A DNA stretch of 64,000 nt, from positions 1,229,241-1,293,240 of the forward strand of contig NZ_LR027848.1 of NCBI RefSeq assembly GCF_900607235.1, read 5' to 3'. The notes below the pieces were generated by a model. That model saw nothing but the letters and a program-made list of their open reading frames with translations. It made no database searches and was not told the origin of the DNA. Source of the DNA: Olivibacter jilunii (lineage in GTDB: Bacteria; Bacteroidota; Bacteroidia; Sphingobacteriales; Sphingobacteriaceae). Made by a program: the position numbers and the translations under genes. How positions within the stretch are numbered: the first letter of the stretch is position 1; each line of letters opens with the position of its first letter. Of the stretch, positions 17,164 through 26,325 are shown piece after piece.

Positions 17164-17270
17164 TGATTTTGCTCACATTTGCACGTTTTATTAAAAATTC
17201 AACGGTTTTTAAATTATGTAGAAATTGTTTGATTAAAACAGAGCCTATTGAAAATTCCAAATCTGATCGG

Positions 17271-17606
17271 CGACTTGCAGAAAAAGAGCTGCAGATTACA
17301 AGAAAACTGGCGCAACTGGTAGGAAAAGGGGGGCGACCTGCATTCGACGAAAGGCGAGATGCAACGAAAGGTGTGCCAAATGCATTCAATAAGGGGCGAA
17401 ATGCGGGTACGGAGGGGCGAAATACAATCTGGCAGGGTCAAAATGCATTTAACGGTGAGCGAAATGCAAAGAAGTTTAGGCGAAATGCATTTGCTAAATG
17501 GCGAGATGCAACGAATGCTATGCCAAAAGCAGTCAATAGAGGGCGAAATGCAGGTACGGAGGGGCAAAATACAATTTGGCGGGGACGAAATACAATATTC
17601 AGGGAC
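17271..17606. repeat. 21-bp repeat array 1 (about 16 units)
   Basis: Units built on GGCGAAATGCA recur exactly every 21 bp with cores at 17271, 17292, 17313, 17334 and so on to 17586; the next core slips by one base. Individual units differ in their last 10-12 bp, and the order of unit types repeats after seven units: the unit at 17355 (CGAGATGCAACGAA) returns at 17502, 147 bp later, and its successors follow in the same order. The stretch is open in several frames on both strands because 21 is a multiple of three and units lack stops. Confidence 0.85.
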
Positions 17607-17680
17607 GAACGACGTTTTTGGGCGGGCGCGCAAAAGCCTTCTTTAGTGATGAATGATGAATTATTAGTGATGAATATTCC

Positions 17681-17825
17681 TTGTACCTTTTCCCGCAAAA
17701 GGTACCCAAAGCTCCTGGCTGCAAACCTTCTTTCAAAGTTTGTGCCGTTACTTAGCTTCTACTACCAGAAGCTTTGGAGGCCAGTTATTCGCTGTCGAGC
17801 AGATATTCCTTCGAGACCTTTCCAT
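17681..17825. repeat. 145-bp repeat R2, copy a
   Basis: Near-identical to 18179-18323 (same length). It begins with a 9-bp hairpin, GTACCTTTT/AAAAGGTAC, followed by a stretch resembling the start of the 385-bp repeat at 32581 (CCGCAAAAG ... CAAAG ... CTGGCTG). It separates repeat arrays 1 and 2, so it belongs to the amplified structure. The small differences between copies show the duplication is not recent. Confidence 0.8.
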
Positions 17826-17861
17826 AGCATCTACAGGGAAGGCGTCAATTTAAGGTTGGGA

Positions 17862-18038
17862 CGAACTGCAGAAAAACTGTTGCAGAATGCAAGAAAACTG
17901 CCTCAACTGGTAGGGAAATGGGTGCGATCTGCATTCGACGAAAGGCGAGATGCAGCGAATGCTATGCCAAAAGCAGTCAATAGAGGGCGAAATGCAGGTA
18001 CGGAGGGGCAAAATACAATTTGGCGGGGACAAAATGCA
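17862..18038. repeat. 21-bp repeat array 2 (9 units)
   Basis: Cores at 17862, 17883, 17904, 17925, 17946, 17967, 17988, 18009 and 18030, all 21 bp apart. The first four units match the first four of array 1 in order, followed by the same unit types as at 17502-17586. After 18038 the regular phase is lost; GGGACGAA variants recur with irregular spacing up to about 18170. Confidence 0.85.
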
Positions 18039-18178
18039 TCTTTATGCTTTTCGCTTTCAACCACTTTATTCTGTGCTTTTCAGTATTTGTTGGGACGAAC
18101 TGCAATATTCAGGGACGAACAACCTATTTGTAGTACTGTTTTGGGACGAACGACCGTTAATAGGGACGAATTTTCTTT

Positions 18179-18323
18179 TTGTACCTTTTTCCGCAAAAGG
18201 TACGCAAAACTCCTGGCTGCAAATCTTCTTTCAAAGGTAGTGCCGTTACTTAGCTTCTACTACCCGAAGCTTTGGAGGCCAGTTATTAGCTGTCGAGCAG
18301 ATGTTCCTTCGAGACCTTGCCAT
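18179..18323. repeat. 145-bp repeat R2, copy b
   Basis: Second copy of the repeat at 17681-17825, again with the GTACCTTTT-type hairpin at its left end and ending in TTCGAGACCTT. It lies between array 2 with its variant units and array 3. No gene is apparent within it, although the frame leading to the SusC gene stays open through it. Confidence 0.8.
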
Positions 18324-18365
18324 GAAGGGTTCGGCAAATCGAGGTGGTATGTGACGTGCGTTAGG

Positions 18366-18584
18366 CGAGATGCAGGTAAATTATGGCGAAATGCAAGGAA
18401 ATTAAGGCGAAATGCATTTGCTAAATGGCGAGATGCAACGAAAGGTATGCCAAATGCAGTCAATAGGGGGCGAAATGCAGGTACGGAGGGGCGAAATACA
18501 ATTTGGCAGGGGCGAAATGCATTTAATGGTGAGCGAAATGCAAATAAAATATGGCGAAATGCAAAGAGATTTAGGCGAAATGCA
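18366..18584. repeat. 21-bp repeat array 3 (11 units)
   Basis: Eleven units in exact 21-bp phase (18366, 18387, 18408 ... 18576), mostly GGCGAAATGCA cores, with the same sequence of unit types as array 1 (for instance the units at 18408-18513). It ends about 50 bp before the signal peptide of the SusC-like protein, so it forms its upstream region. Confidence 0.85.
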
Positions 18585-18632
18585 TCGGCTTTAACGCAAG
18601 GTGCTATACCTTCGAGAGATAGCTTTTTTGGC

Positions 18633-21600
18633 TTGTTGTGTAAGTGGGCCTCGCATACCCTTAAACCCTATACCATATACCTTACAGCCTTAAACGTCTT
18701 GTTCTGTGTTTGTTTGGCACACGCCCGGCAGTCCTCCTCCCCGGAGGCTGCCCACGGCGTGGCTTTGCAGAGTGATTATTTTGTAACGGGAAGAGTCATG
18801 GCGGGAGGTACAGATGAGCCACTTACGGGGGCAACCGTGCGAATTAAAGGGAGCACTATTTCTGTACGCGCTGATGCGAAAGGTTTATTTAGAATAAGTG
18901 CTAAAGAGGGGATAGGTGTACTTGTCATTAGCTTTCTCGGTTATAGAACACAAGAAGTGGATTTTCAAAGAGGCCAAGCGGAAGGCTTGACGATTCGTTT
19001 GGAACCCAATGATAATCAGTTGGATGAGGTAGAGGTGAGCACGGGTTATCAAACCTTACCCAAAGAACGTGCTACGGGCAGTTTTGTACAGGTTGATAAC
19101 GAATTGTTCAATCGGAGTGTTAGCACCGACGTTATCAGCCGACTGAAGGGCGTGACACCATCGCTGGCCTTTGATGAGCGAGGGGGAGGGGAGCCAAAGT
19201 TGAGTGTACGAGGCAGGAGCACCATCTTCGCAAATGATCAACCGTTGATTGTACTGGATAATTTTCCTTACGAAGGCGATATCAATAGTATCAATCCCAA
19301 TGATATTGCAAGCATCAGTATTCTACGTGATGCGGCTGCCGCTTCTATTTGGGGTGTTCGAGCCGCTAACGGCGTTATTGTGATTACAACAAAAAATGGC
19401 TCGGGCGAGACACCTTTGTCCATCGGAGTCAATACGAACCTGACCGTGGGCAACAGACCTAACCTATATTATCAACCTAGAATGAGTTCAGGCGATTTTA
19501 TTGAGGTGGAACGTATGCTATTTGAAAATGGATATTTTGATAACGACATCAACAATGTAACGAGCTATCCACCTTTAAGTCCTGTAATTGAACTGTTGAA
19601 TGCCGCACGAAATGGAACGGTTGCCGTGGCTGAGTCGGAAGCCTTAATACAGCAGCTCAAACAGTATGACGTAAGAGATGATTTAAAGAATTATTTCTAC
19701 CGCAAATCAGTAAAACAGCAATACGCGCTTAATTTTAACGGAGGCGGTAAAAGTTACAGTTATTATTATAGCGCCGGTTTTGATCATAACAAGGATAACC
19801 TGGTGGGGAACGGTCTTCGGAGGATAAGCCTGAGTACACGCCAAAATGTGCGGCCTATACAGAATCTTCAACTTTCTTTTGGACTCGATTATATCTTGAG
19901 CGATAATCCGGCTAACACTGCATTAAATACGATCCGTTTGGGATCTCGTAATATTTATCCATATGCCCGCTTAAGTGGAAACAATGGAGAAGCACTACCC
20001 ATTAGCAATAAATATCGGACAGATTTTATACGTGAAAGTAGTTCGATCGGATTGCTGGATTGGGGTTACCGCCCCTTGGATGAAAGAAACCTTACAAAGC
20101 GAACAGCCGACGCAAACAATGTAAGGGTTCAAACGGGCATACGGTACAGAATATGGGAGGGTTTAAATGCCGAAGTACGTTATCAATACCAACAGCAAAG
20201 GGGTGACACTGAAAATCTTTATCATCCGGATGCTTTTTACACGCGCGATCTGATCAATCGATATACAACTTTTGAGAATGGGACACTTATAAGAAATATA
20301 CCTGAAGGTAGTATCTTGAATAGGTCACAGAATAAATTAAACGCCCATAATGGAAGGATACAACTGAATTACACGCAAACATGGGAAGATCATGCTGTAG
20401 CGGCCATCGCAGGATTTGAAGTAAGGGAAATAAAAACTGCGGGCAGTACCTTCGGCTTTTATGGTTATGATGAGGCGAACGGCTCCTCACGTCCGGTCAA
20501 TTACAATACTTATTATCGACTTTATCCTTCAGGTTATGCACTCATTCCCGATCCGAGAAATGTATCGGGAACGATTGATCGGTTCCGATCTTATTATTCC
20601 AATGTGTCATACAGTTACAAAAACCGTTATACTTTATCAGCCAGTGGGCGGATCGACCAGTCCAATCTGTTTGGTGTAGCGGCCAACTTGAAAGCGGTGC
20701 CGCTATGGAGCTTGGGCGGGAAGTGGGTGTTGAGCGATGAGCCCTTTTATAAGTGGGCGGCACTGCCTTCACTCACGCTGAAAGCAACCTATGGATATAA
20801 TGGCAATCTGGACAATTCCGTGACGGCCTTTACGACGGCCCGATTGGCGAATGCAAGCTTTACGGGAAAACCTGCCGCTTTTATCATTTCACCGCCCAAT
20901 CCAAATTTGAAATGGGAACGCGTTTCCATGTTGAACCTGGGAGTGGAATTTGCAAGTAAAAATGAGCGTATTTCGGGTAGTTTCGAGTATTTCAAAAAGC
21001 GGGCGTCGGATCTGATAGGCGAGGGGCCACTGGGTGCTACCACAGGGTTAACAAGCTTTCGCGGAAATGTGGCAGATATGATAGGCAAGGGTTTTGACCT
21101 TACACTCAGCACCGCCAACATTCGCAAAAAGTTAAGCTGGCGAAGTACTTTACTGTTCAGCTATGCCATCGACGAAATTACGGCTTACAAACGTACAGCG
21201 AGTAGTTTGAGTGCTTATTTCCCTGATCAGAGTATCAATCGCGAGAGCTTATTTTATACACCGGTAGAGGGCAAGCCACTGTTCAGTATCTACAGCTACA
21301 GATGGGCAGGCCTCGATGATGGCAATGGAAATCCCTTAGGTTATCTGAACGGAGTGCCGAGCGATAATTACACAGCAATCAGTTCCATGAACAATACTCC
21401 TTTAGATAGCCTGATCTACCACGGAAGGGCAATAGCGCCATTTTTCGGCTCATTGCGAAATGATTTCACATATAAGCAGTGGAGTTTGTCAATCAACATT
21501 TCCTACAGTTTCGGGCATTATTTCAGGAAGCCGACAATCAGCTACGGTGATCTGTACAGAAACTACAGTTCGCTCCATGCCGACTATAATAAGCGATGGC

Positions 21601-21911
21601 AAAAGCCAGGTGATGAATTGTTTACTACGGTGCCATCTATGGTGTTTCTGGATATAAATGGTCGTGACGCTTTCTACGTGAACAGTGAAGTCAACGTAAA
21701 GCGGGCGGATCTGATCCGTTTACAGGATGTACGTTTGGCCTACGATTTTGCTATCAAACAACGAAAAGGATTTATTAAAGCTTTACAGGTGTACGCTTTT
21801 GCTAATAACATAGGCCTGTTGTGGACGGCAAATGGAGAAGGGATCGATCCGGATTTTCCTACAATGCCAATACCCTTTGCCCTGAGTTTTGGCGCACAGC
21901 TCACACTTTAA
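18633..21911 (+). CDS. SusC-like TonB-dependent outer-membrane transporter
   Basis: A SusC/RagA-type transporter. Signal peptide (KPYTIYLTALNVLFCVCLAHA), a carboxypeptidase-regulatory-like domain (VTGRVMAGGTDEPLTGATVR ... FLGYRTQEV), plug domain (LDEVEVSTGYQTLPKERATG, VRGRSTIFANDQPLIVLDNF, SILRDAAAASIWGVRAANGV) and a beta-barrel ending FALSFGAQLTL. The frame is open back to an ATG at 17097, but that would add about 510 Arg/Asn-rich residues from the 21-bp repeats in front of the signal peptide, and the ATG is absent from the homologous copy near 5.77 kb. I therefore place the start at TTG 18633 (or 18636). The SusD partner follows 12 bp downstream. Substrate unknown. Confidence 0.8.
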   Translation: MLCKWASHTLKPYTIYLTALNVLFCVCLAHARQSSSPEAAHGVALQSDYFVTGRVMAGGTDEPLTGATVRIKGSTISVRADAKGLFRISAKEGIGVLVISFLGYRTQEVDFQRGQAEGLTIRLEPNDNQLDEVEVSTGYQTLPKERATGSFVQVDNELFNRSVSTDVISRLKGVTPSLAFDERGGGEPKLSVRGRSTIFANDQPLIVLDNFPYEGDINSINPNDIASISILRDAAAASIWGVRAANGVIVITTKNGSGETPLSIGVNTNLTVGNRPNLYYQPRMSSGDFIEVERMLFENGYFDNDINNVTSYPPLSPVIELLNAARNGTVAVAESEALIQQLKQYDVRDDLKNYFYRKSVKQQYALNFNGGGKSYSYYYSAGFDHNKDNLVGNGLRRISLSTRQNVRPIQNLQLSFGLDYILSDNPANTALNTIRLGSRNIYPYARLSGNNGEALPISNKYRTDFIRESSSIGLLDWGYRPLDERNLTKRTADANNVRVQTGIRYRIWEGLNAEVRYQYQQQRGDTENLYHPDAFYTRDLINRYTTFENGTLIRNIPEGSILNRSQNKLNAHNGRIQLNYTQTWEDHAVAAIAGFEVREIKTAGSTFGFYGYDEANGSSRPVNYNTYYRLYPSGYALIPDPRNVSGTIDRFRSYYSNVSYSYKNRYTLSASGRIDQSNLFGVAANLKAVPLWSLGGKWVLSDEPFYKWAALPSLTLKATYGYNGNLDNSVTAFTTARLANASFTGKPAAFIISPPNPNLKWERVSMLNLGVEFASKNERISGSFEYFKKRASDLIGEGPLGATTGLTSFRGNVADMIGKGFDLTLSTANIRKKLSWRSTLLFSYAIDEITAYKRTASSLSAYFPDQSINRESLFYTPVEGKPLFSIYSYRWAGLDDGNGNPLGYLNGVPSDNYTAISSMNNTPLDSLIYHGRAIAPFFGSLRNDFTYKQWSLSINISYSFGHYFRKPTISYGDLYRNYSSLHADYNKRWQKPGDELFTTVPSMVFLDINGRDAFYVNSEVNVKRADLIRLQDVRLAYDFAIKQRKGFIKALQVYAFANNIGLLWTANGEGIDPDFPTMPIPFALSFGAQLTL

Positions 21912-21923
21912 AAATTGAATGCA

Positions 21924-23291
21924 ATGATGAATAGATATATTTTTTCTCTACTCCTCCTGATGTCTGTCCTAATGCAGGGATGCAAAAAAGATTGGTTGGA
22001 AGAAAAAAGAGATCTCTCCGTAGTTGTCCCCACTTCGATCGGAGATATGAGAAGACTGATGAACGAAACCAACACCTTTCGAAATGACTATCGGATGTTG
22101 GCTGTTTTTGCAGGTGATGAATATTATGTTACTGATAATACGTGGAATACCATGACCTGGCCGATTTCGCGGCTTAGCTATATCTGGGAAAGTGATATTT
22201 ACGGCGGTGAAACGAATGTTGCACTCTGGAATGGTCCGTATACACAAATATTCTATACAAACATCGTATTGGAAGGCCTTGACAAAATTACTGCCAAACC
22301 TAATGAACTGGAAGAATACAATGATATAAAAGGTAGTGCACTGTTTTTTAGGTCGCGCGCTTTTTATGCGTTGGTAACTCAGTTTGCTTTGCCTTATATA
22401 AATGGTGAAAATAGTAATGCATTGGGAATTCCGCTCAAGTTGAAATCTGATATAAACGAACCTGTTCATAGAAGCAATCTGGCTGAATCTTATGGGCAGA
22501 TCACCAATGATCTGAAAGCAGCGGTGCAACTATTGCGCATCGCGCCGGAGATAAAAACAGACGCCTCGAAACCAGCGGCTATGGGGTTGCTGGCCAGAGT
22601 TTATCTGGCCATGGCAGATTATGAGGCAGCTTATCATTACGCTGATTCTTGTCTAGCGCTTTACAATAGTCTTCTGGATTTTAACGAGCTGGACCTTTCT
22701 CCCCGATATCCTTTTGCTCTCTATAATGCAGAAGTGATTTTTGAGTCTGCTTTACAGCCTTATTCTTCTTTTGTAGGGGCGCCAAATGGCCGAGTGGATA
22801 GTAATCTTCTCGTCAAGTACGACATTGGTGATTTACGTCGCGAGGCTTTCTTTGTGAAGAACAGCGATGGATCTTATAGTTTCAGAGGCGTTTACAACGG
22901 AGCTACGGGTTTATTCGGAGGTATCAGTGTAAACGAAGTCCTGTTGATAAGAGCGGAAACGGCGGCGCGTTTGGGCAGAACAGAGGTGGCGCTTGCTGAT
23001 CTGAACAGCTTGCTTGAAAAGAGGTACCGAACCGGCTTCTACCGTCCCATACAACAAAACGATACAGATTCGCTGATCGATCTGATTCTGATGGAAAGAC
23101 GAAAGGAACTTCTTTTTAGGGGCTTACGGTGGGAGGATTTGAAACGATTGAACAAGGAACCGGGTAGAGAAACCACGTTGAAGCGGACTGTAAACGGCCA
23201 GCCGTATGTGCTGGAACCGGAAGGCAAAAGATATGTGTTCAAAATCCCCGAATATGTCTTAATCGAAACCGGTATTGAACAAAATGACTGA
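21924..23291 (+). CDS. SusD/RagB-like outer-membrane lipoprotein
   Basis: A SusD-family ligand-binding lipoprotein of 455 residues. Signal and lipobox FSLLLLMSVLMQGCKKDW, N-terminal SusD-like helices (DMRRLMNETNTFRNDYRM), the central TPR-like region (AMGLLARVYLAMADYEAAYHYADSCL) and the C-terminal SusD domain (EVLLIRAETAARLGRTEVALADLN, LIDLILMERRKELLFRGLRWEDLKRL). It should cap the preceding SusC-like barrel. Start at the first ATG (21924) instead of the TTG at 21915. The next gene overlaps its last codons. Confidence 0.9.
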   Translation: MMNRYIFSLLLLMSVLMQGCKKDWLEEKRDLSVVVPTSIGDMRRLMNETNTFRNDYRMLAVFAGDEYYVTDNTWNTMTWPISRLSYIWESDIYGGETNVALWNGPYTQIFYTNIVLEGLDKITAKPNELEEYNDIKGSALFFRSRAFYALVTQFALPYINGENSNALGIPLKLKSDINEPVHRSNLAESYGQITNDLKAAVQLLRIAPEIKTDASKPAAMGLLARVYLAMADYEAAYHYADSCLALYNSLLDFNELDLSPRYPFALYNAEVIFESALQPYSSFVGAPNGRVDSNLLVKYDIGDLRREAFFVKNSDGSYSFRGVYNGATGLFGGISVNEVLLIRAETAARLGRTEVALADLNSLLEKRYRTGFYRPIQQNDTDSLIDLILMERRKELLFRGLRWEDLKRLNKEPGRETTLKRTVNGQPYVLEPEGKRYVFKIPEYVLIETGIEQND

Positions 23292-24624
23292 TTTAAATTT
23301 TATGACCATGTACCTATACAGATGGAGATATAGTATCGTATTACTAGGGTTTATTTGGCAAGCGGCAACTTCGCGGCTACTGTTCGCTCAACAAAAATCC
23401 ATCGGCGACAGCGCGCCTGAACACATCTTGAATAATGTAGTTAATTATGATAGCGGCTCATTGCAATTATCCGATTTTCGCGGAAAGATTGTATTGTTGG
23501 ACTTTTGGTCAATTGGCTGTCCTAGTTGTATTGCTGCTTTTCCAAAGCTGGATTCGCTGCAACGCAAATTTGATAGACAATTACAGATCGTTTTGGTAAC
23601 GTCTAACAAGCTGGATGCAGTAAAGGCCTATATGAAGGCAAGCAAATATCAATTACCGGATTTACCCTTAATCTACGCTGATACTGTCTTGAAGCAGGCC
23701 TTCCCCTATAAGATGGTGCCTATGCAGGTATGGATTGACGAGAAGGGCAGGGTACGTGCTATTACTAATCCTTGGTATGCTACGGAGACAATTGTAAAGC
23801 GGATGTTGGCAGGAGATTGGCCGAACATGGAAGTACGTCGTGACAATCTGCAGTACGATAGAAGTAAGCTGTTAGGTGAACAGAACCTATTGGATTTGGT
23901 GAATTACACTTCTTCATTTGCTAGATTTATACCTGAAATTCCGGGCCATATGATTCTGGAAAAGGATACGGCAAAAAAAGTGAGCCTGAAAGCTTTTTAC
24001 AATAAATCCGTCTTGAACCTTCTCCAGATCGCTTATAGTCAAAATACATTTCCTAATCCCAGTCCGTATCGAAACATCAAACGAATACGGTTTGAGGGGG
24101 TAGATACAGCGGACTGGTTTAGCCAGAGAGCCGATGAACATTACGAAGAATGGCGGAGCCGTAACCTTTTTTCTTATGAGCTGAAGATTCCATTGGAAAG
24201 GGATAGTTTATGGTTCGACTTTATGCAAGCAGATCTAAATCGATTTCTTGCCTTGGAGTATGGTGTTACCGCTAAATTGGAAAGAGAAGAGGTTACGGGA
24301 ATGATGCTGGTAAAATTAAGGGAAGGTGTAGAAAAGGATAAGTTTGACTATGCCGTTCGACGGCGACGGGAAGTGAAGGGTCAACCATTTAGAACTTACC
24401 TTAATCCTGAAGAGCTGACATTCTTTTTAGAACGGAACTATGCAGGTGACGATATCTTTTTCCTAAATGATACGGGCATCAAAAGTTATTTTCCTATTGT
24501 GTTGAAACAAGATATTCCGGATTTGAACCATGTGAATGAAGCGTTGGCGCCTTACGGTCTTTATTTAAAAAGAGGAAAATTTGAATTGGAGCGGTTGGTT
24601 ATAGCTAAGGTAGTAAATCACTAA
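23284..24624 (+). CDS. TlpA-like thioredoxin-domain protein with DUF3738-like C-terminus
   Basis: An exported protein of about 446 residues: signal segment (YSIVLLGFIWQAATSRLLFAQQ), then a redoxin domain (IGDSAPEHIL, KIVLLDFWSIGCPSCIAAFPKL; CPSC at about residues 79-82) with the cis-Pro region YKMVPMQVWID. The second half is unrelated to thioredoxin and ends FELERLVIAKVVNH, resembling the DUF3738/TIGR03435 ending (LVIDH). It overlaps SusD by 8 bp, so it is translated with the transporter pair. Possible role: thiol redox chemistry on the imported ligand or the transport complex. A second start at 23302 is also possible. Confidence 0.8.
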   Translation: MTDLNFMTMYLYRWRYSIVLLGFIWQAATSRLLFAQQKSIGDSAPEHILNNVVNYDSGSLQLSDFRGKIVLLDFWSIGCPSCIAAFPKLDSLQRKFDRQLQIVLVTSNKLDAVKAYMKASKYQLPDLPLIYADTVLKQAFPYKMVPMQVWIDEKGRVRAITNPWYATETIVKRMLAGDWPNMEVRRDNLQYDRSKLLGEQNLLDLVNYTSSFARFIPEIPGHMILEKDTAKKVSLKAFYNKSVLNLLQIAYSQNTFPNPSPYRNIKRIRFEGVDTADWFSQRADEHYEEWRSRNLFSYELKIPLERDSLWFDFMQADLNRFLALEYGVTAKLEREEVTGMMLVKLREGVEKDKFDYAVRRRREVKGQPFRTYLNPEELTFFLERNYAGDDIFFLNDTGIKSYFPIVLKQDIPDLNHVNEALAPYGLYLKRGKFELERLVIAKVVNH

Positions 24625-24656
24625 AAAAGAGAGACCCTTCTAAAGGGCTCTCTTTT
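24625..24656 (+). terminator. Rho-independent terminator
   Basis: GAGAGACCCTT, loop CTA, AAGGGCTCTC, then TTTT, directly after the stop of the redoxin gene. It ends the SusC/SusD/redoxin operon and, with A-rich flanks, may also work for the convergent gene at 24687-24944. Confidence 0.85.
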
Positions 24657-24686
24657 CCGCATTGCTGAACAAGATGCTGTCTAGGG

Positions 24687-24944
24687 CTATTGTAATGGAA
24701 TGCCATTGGCTTCCTGACCTGTTGCTTCCAAAGGATTGTTCTCTGAATCGACAAAGTATTCCTTGGAACACAAGGGGCCCGATTGTTCACAATTTGGATT
24801 ACTCATGGCTTCACCTGTAGGTTGGCCATTTGAATCTACGTGAAACCACCTTGTTTCTTGTTGAAAGGCTTTTGCGGCAGCCGTTCCGCCGATGGTGAGT
24901 AAGAAGGCAGCTACTGCCACTTTACTCAGAGAAGTTTTTCTCAT
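24687..24944 (-). CDS. Small secreted DUF6520-like protein
   Basis: An 85-residue exported protein: N-terminal signal (LSKVAVAAFLLTIGGTAAAKAF) and a short Cys-containing mature part (WFHVDSNGQPTGEAMSNPNC, GPLCSKEYFVD). The length, the signal and the Cys pair match the DUF6520 group seen beside MauE-like genes in Bacteroidota. Function unknown. It is 30 bp from the MauE-like gene, same strand; the two probably form an operon related to the redoxin on the other strand. Confidence 0.65.
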   Translation of the reverse strand: MRKTSLSKVAVAAFLLTIGGTAAAKAFQQETRWFHVDSNGQPTGEAMSNPNCEQSGPLCSKEYFVDSENNPLEATGQEANGIPLQ

Positions 24945-24974
24945 AATTTTGTTTGTTAATAGGGCCTTAAAGGA

Positions 24975-25430
24975 TTACGGGCTTAAGGCATATCCCGTTT
25001 GTTGCAACAAATTCTTTCTCTGTTTTCGTTCCTCCTTTAGCAATAGAATTACTAATAGCAGAAGAACGGCGTTCATTACCAATTGCCATGTCCAGGTAAT
25101 ACTTTCTGAAAAGCCTATACAGGTGCATGGCTTGAATTTAGCGATTGTTAAAATCCCAATGATATATAAAGTGAATGAACCGATGACAGCTATATATAGA
25201 CGGAGCACTCTTTCCCTCAGTGGTTTTATACACAATAGACCGGCGATAGCAATGAGTGTTAATGGCACAACCCACGATAAGATCGTGGTGCTCCATTCTG
25301 GAATGAGTGGCGAGAAATCCAGTTGAGCGTTAAACTTTTTCCTTGAAATAAGCTTATCCACACCTGGGTATCCATAAGCAGCTATTAATAAGATAATCAT
25401 GATTTCATTAATAGTTTTGTCTCTCTTCAT
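24975..25430 (-). CDS. MauE/DoxX-like membrane protein
   Basis: A 151-residue protein with four transmembrane helices (about residues 10-28, 47-65, 76-97, 112-130) and a Cys pair in KFKPCTCIGFSE. This is the MauE/DoxX-like fold; MauE is required with a thioredoxin-like partner (MauD) for disulfide handling during methylamine dehydrogenase maturation. Here the TlpA-like protein encoded at 23284-24624 is the natural candidate partner. The physiological electron acceptor is unknown. Confidence 0.75.
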   Translation of the reverse strand: MKRDKTINEIMIILLIAAYGYPGVDKLISRKKFNAQLDFSPLIPEWSTTILSWVVPLTLIAIAGLLCIKPLRERVLRLYIAVIGSFTLYIIGILTIAKFKPCTCIGFSESITWTWQLVMNAVLLLLVILLLKEERKQRKNLLQQTGYALSP

Positions 25431-25663
25431 TTTCTATATCTCCTTTCTTTTTAACCGGCGGGCTGCCAATGCTCCGCACTCATCCTACTGATCGGCAGCC
25501 GGCCGGTAATGGAACTTTGCCTACGGTCTGGCTCCGCTACTCCTCGTTTCCATTAAAAGCAAATTTAGTAAGGTGCAAAGGCGAAAAATTGTGCTGCTGA
25601 AACAGAAATAATTCGAAAAAAAATTGTAGGGAATCCATAGCTAGATTGCAAAATGCTATAGAT

Positions 25664-26236
25664 TCAACCTTTAAGATGTCTTTTCAAACCTTGGTAATAC
25701 CACCTATGGTTAATATCGAGCAAGTCGCAGCATTCATCAACCTTCAAAATCGTTACCCAACTATTTAGATCTTCTAAAGCCTTATACATCCGTTCAGCGG
25801 GAGGAAGCTTTAAGATTTTTACAAGGGCTTGAAAGTGCTTTAACTTTTGTTCTTTCATCACGTGAAGAAGCTCGGCAAACGCTGGGTATCTATGCTGGGC
25901 CATGCGCAGTGCAGAGTACGGAAATTCTAACAGCTCACTGGACTGGAGAAATTTAAGCTGTAGGCCATGGGGCTGATAGCTAAAGGCATGTTTGCTCCCG
26001 GTAAAATATTGGTTCTTGACGCTTAACCACTGTAAAAATTCATCGCCTTCGCTGTCAATTTTGAAACCAGCTATCGCGCCATCTAAAATGAAACACCAAT
26101 TGGTTTTGTATTCACCGGCAAGCAAGTAATAGTCATGCCTATTATAGCTTCGTAACCGACAATTGGTGATGATAAACTGCTTCTCTTGTTCAGTTAAAAT
26201 GCAATACTGTTCTGCATAAGTAAAAAATCTTTCCAT
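25664..26236 (-). CDS. Crp/Fnr-family transcriptional regulator
   Basis: A 190-residue regulator with a cyclic-nucleotide-binding-like beta-roll (RHDYYLLAGEYKTNWCFILDGAIAGFK, about residues 35-115), a long dimerisation helix, and a short C-terminal DNA-binding part (DECCDLLDINHRWYYQGLKRHLKG). The C-terminal HTH is shortened compared with classical Crp; this is common for the Bacteroidota branch. Ligand unknown. It lies upstream of the MauE-like/DUF6520 genes and could control them. Confidence 0.75.
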   Translation of the reverse strand: MERFFTYAEQYCILTEQEKQFIITNCRLRSYNRHDYYLLAGEYKTNWCFILDGAIAGFKIDSEGDEFLQWLSVKNQYFTGSKHAFSYQPHGLQLKFLQSSELLEFPYSALRMAQHRYPAFAELLHVMKEQKLKHFQALVKILKLPPAERMYKALEDLNSWVTILKVDECCDLLDINHRWYYQGLKRHLKG

Positions 26237-26325
26237 ATTGTTCCTTTAAGTTAATAGGCAATCCGCCGCTACCGCTGGGGTCCAAAACAGGGGTAGGCGG
26301 CGGAAGCCTTGTTGGTGCCTATGTC

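Noticed and set aside
17271-18584. CRISPR array
   Set aside because: Units are 21 bp with only about 10 variable bases, the variable parts recur in the same order, and no cas genes are present.
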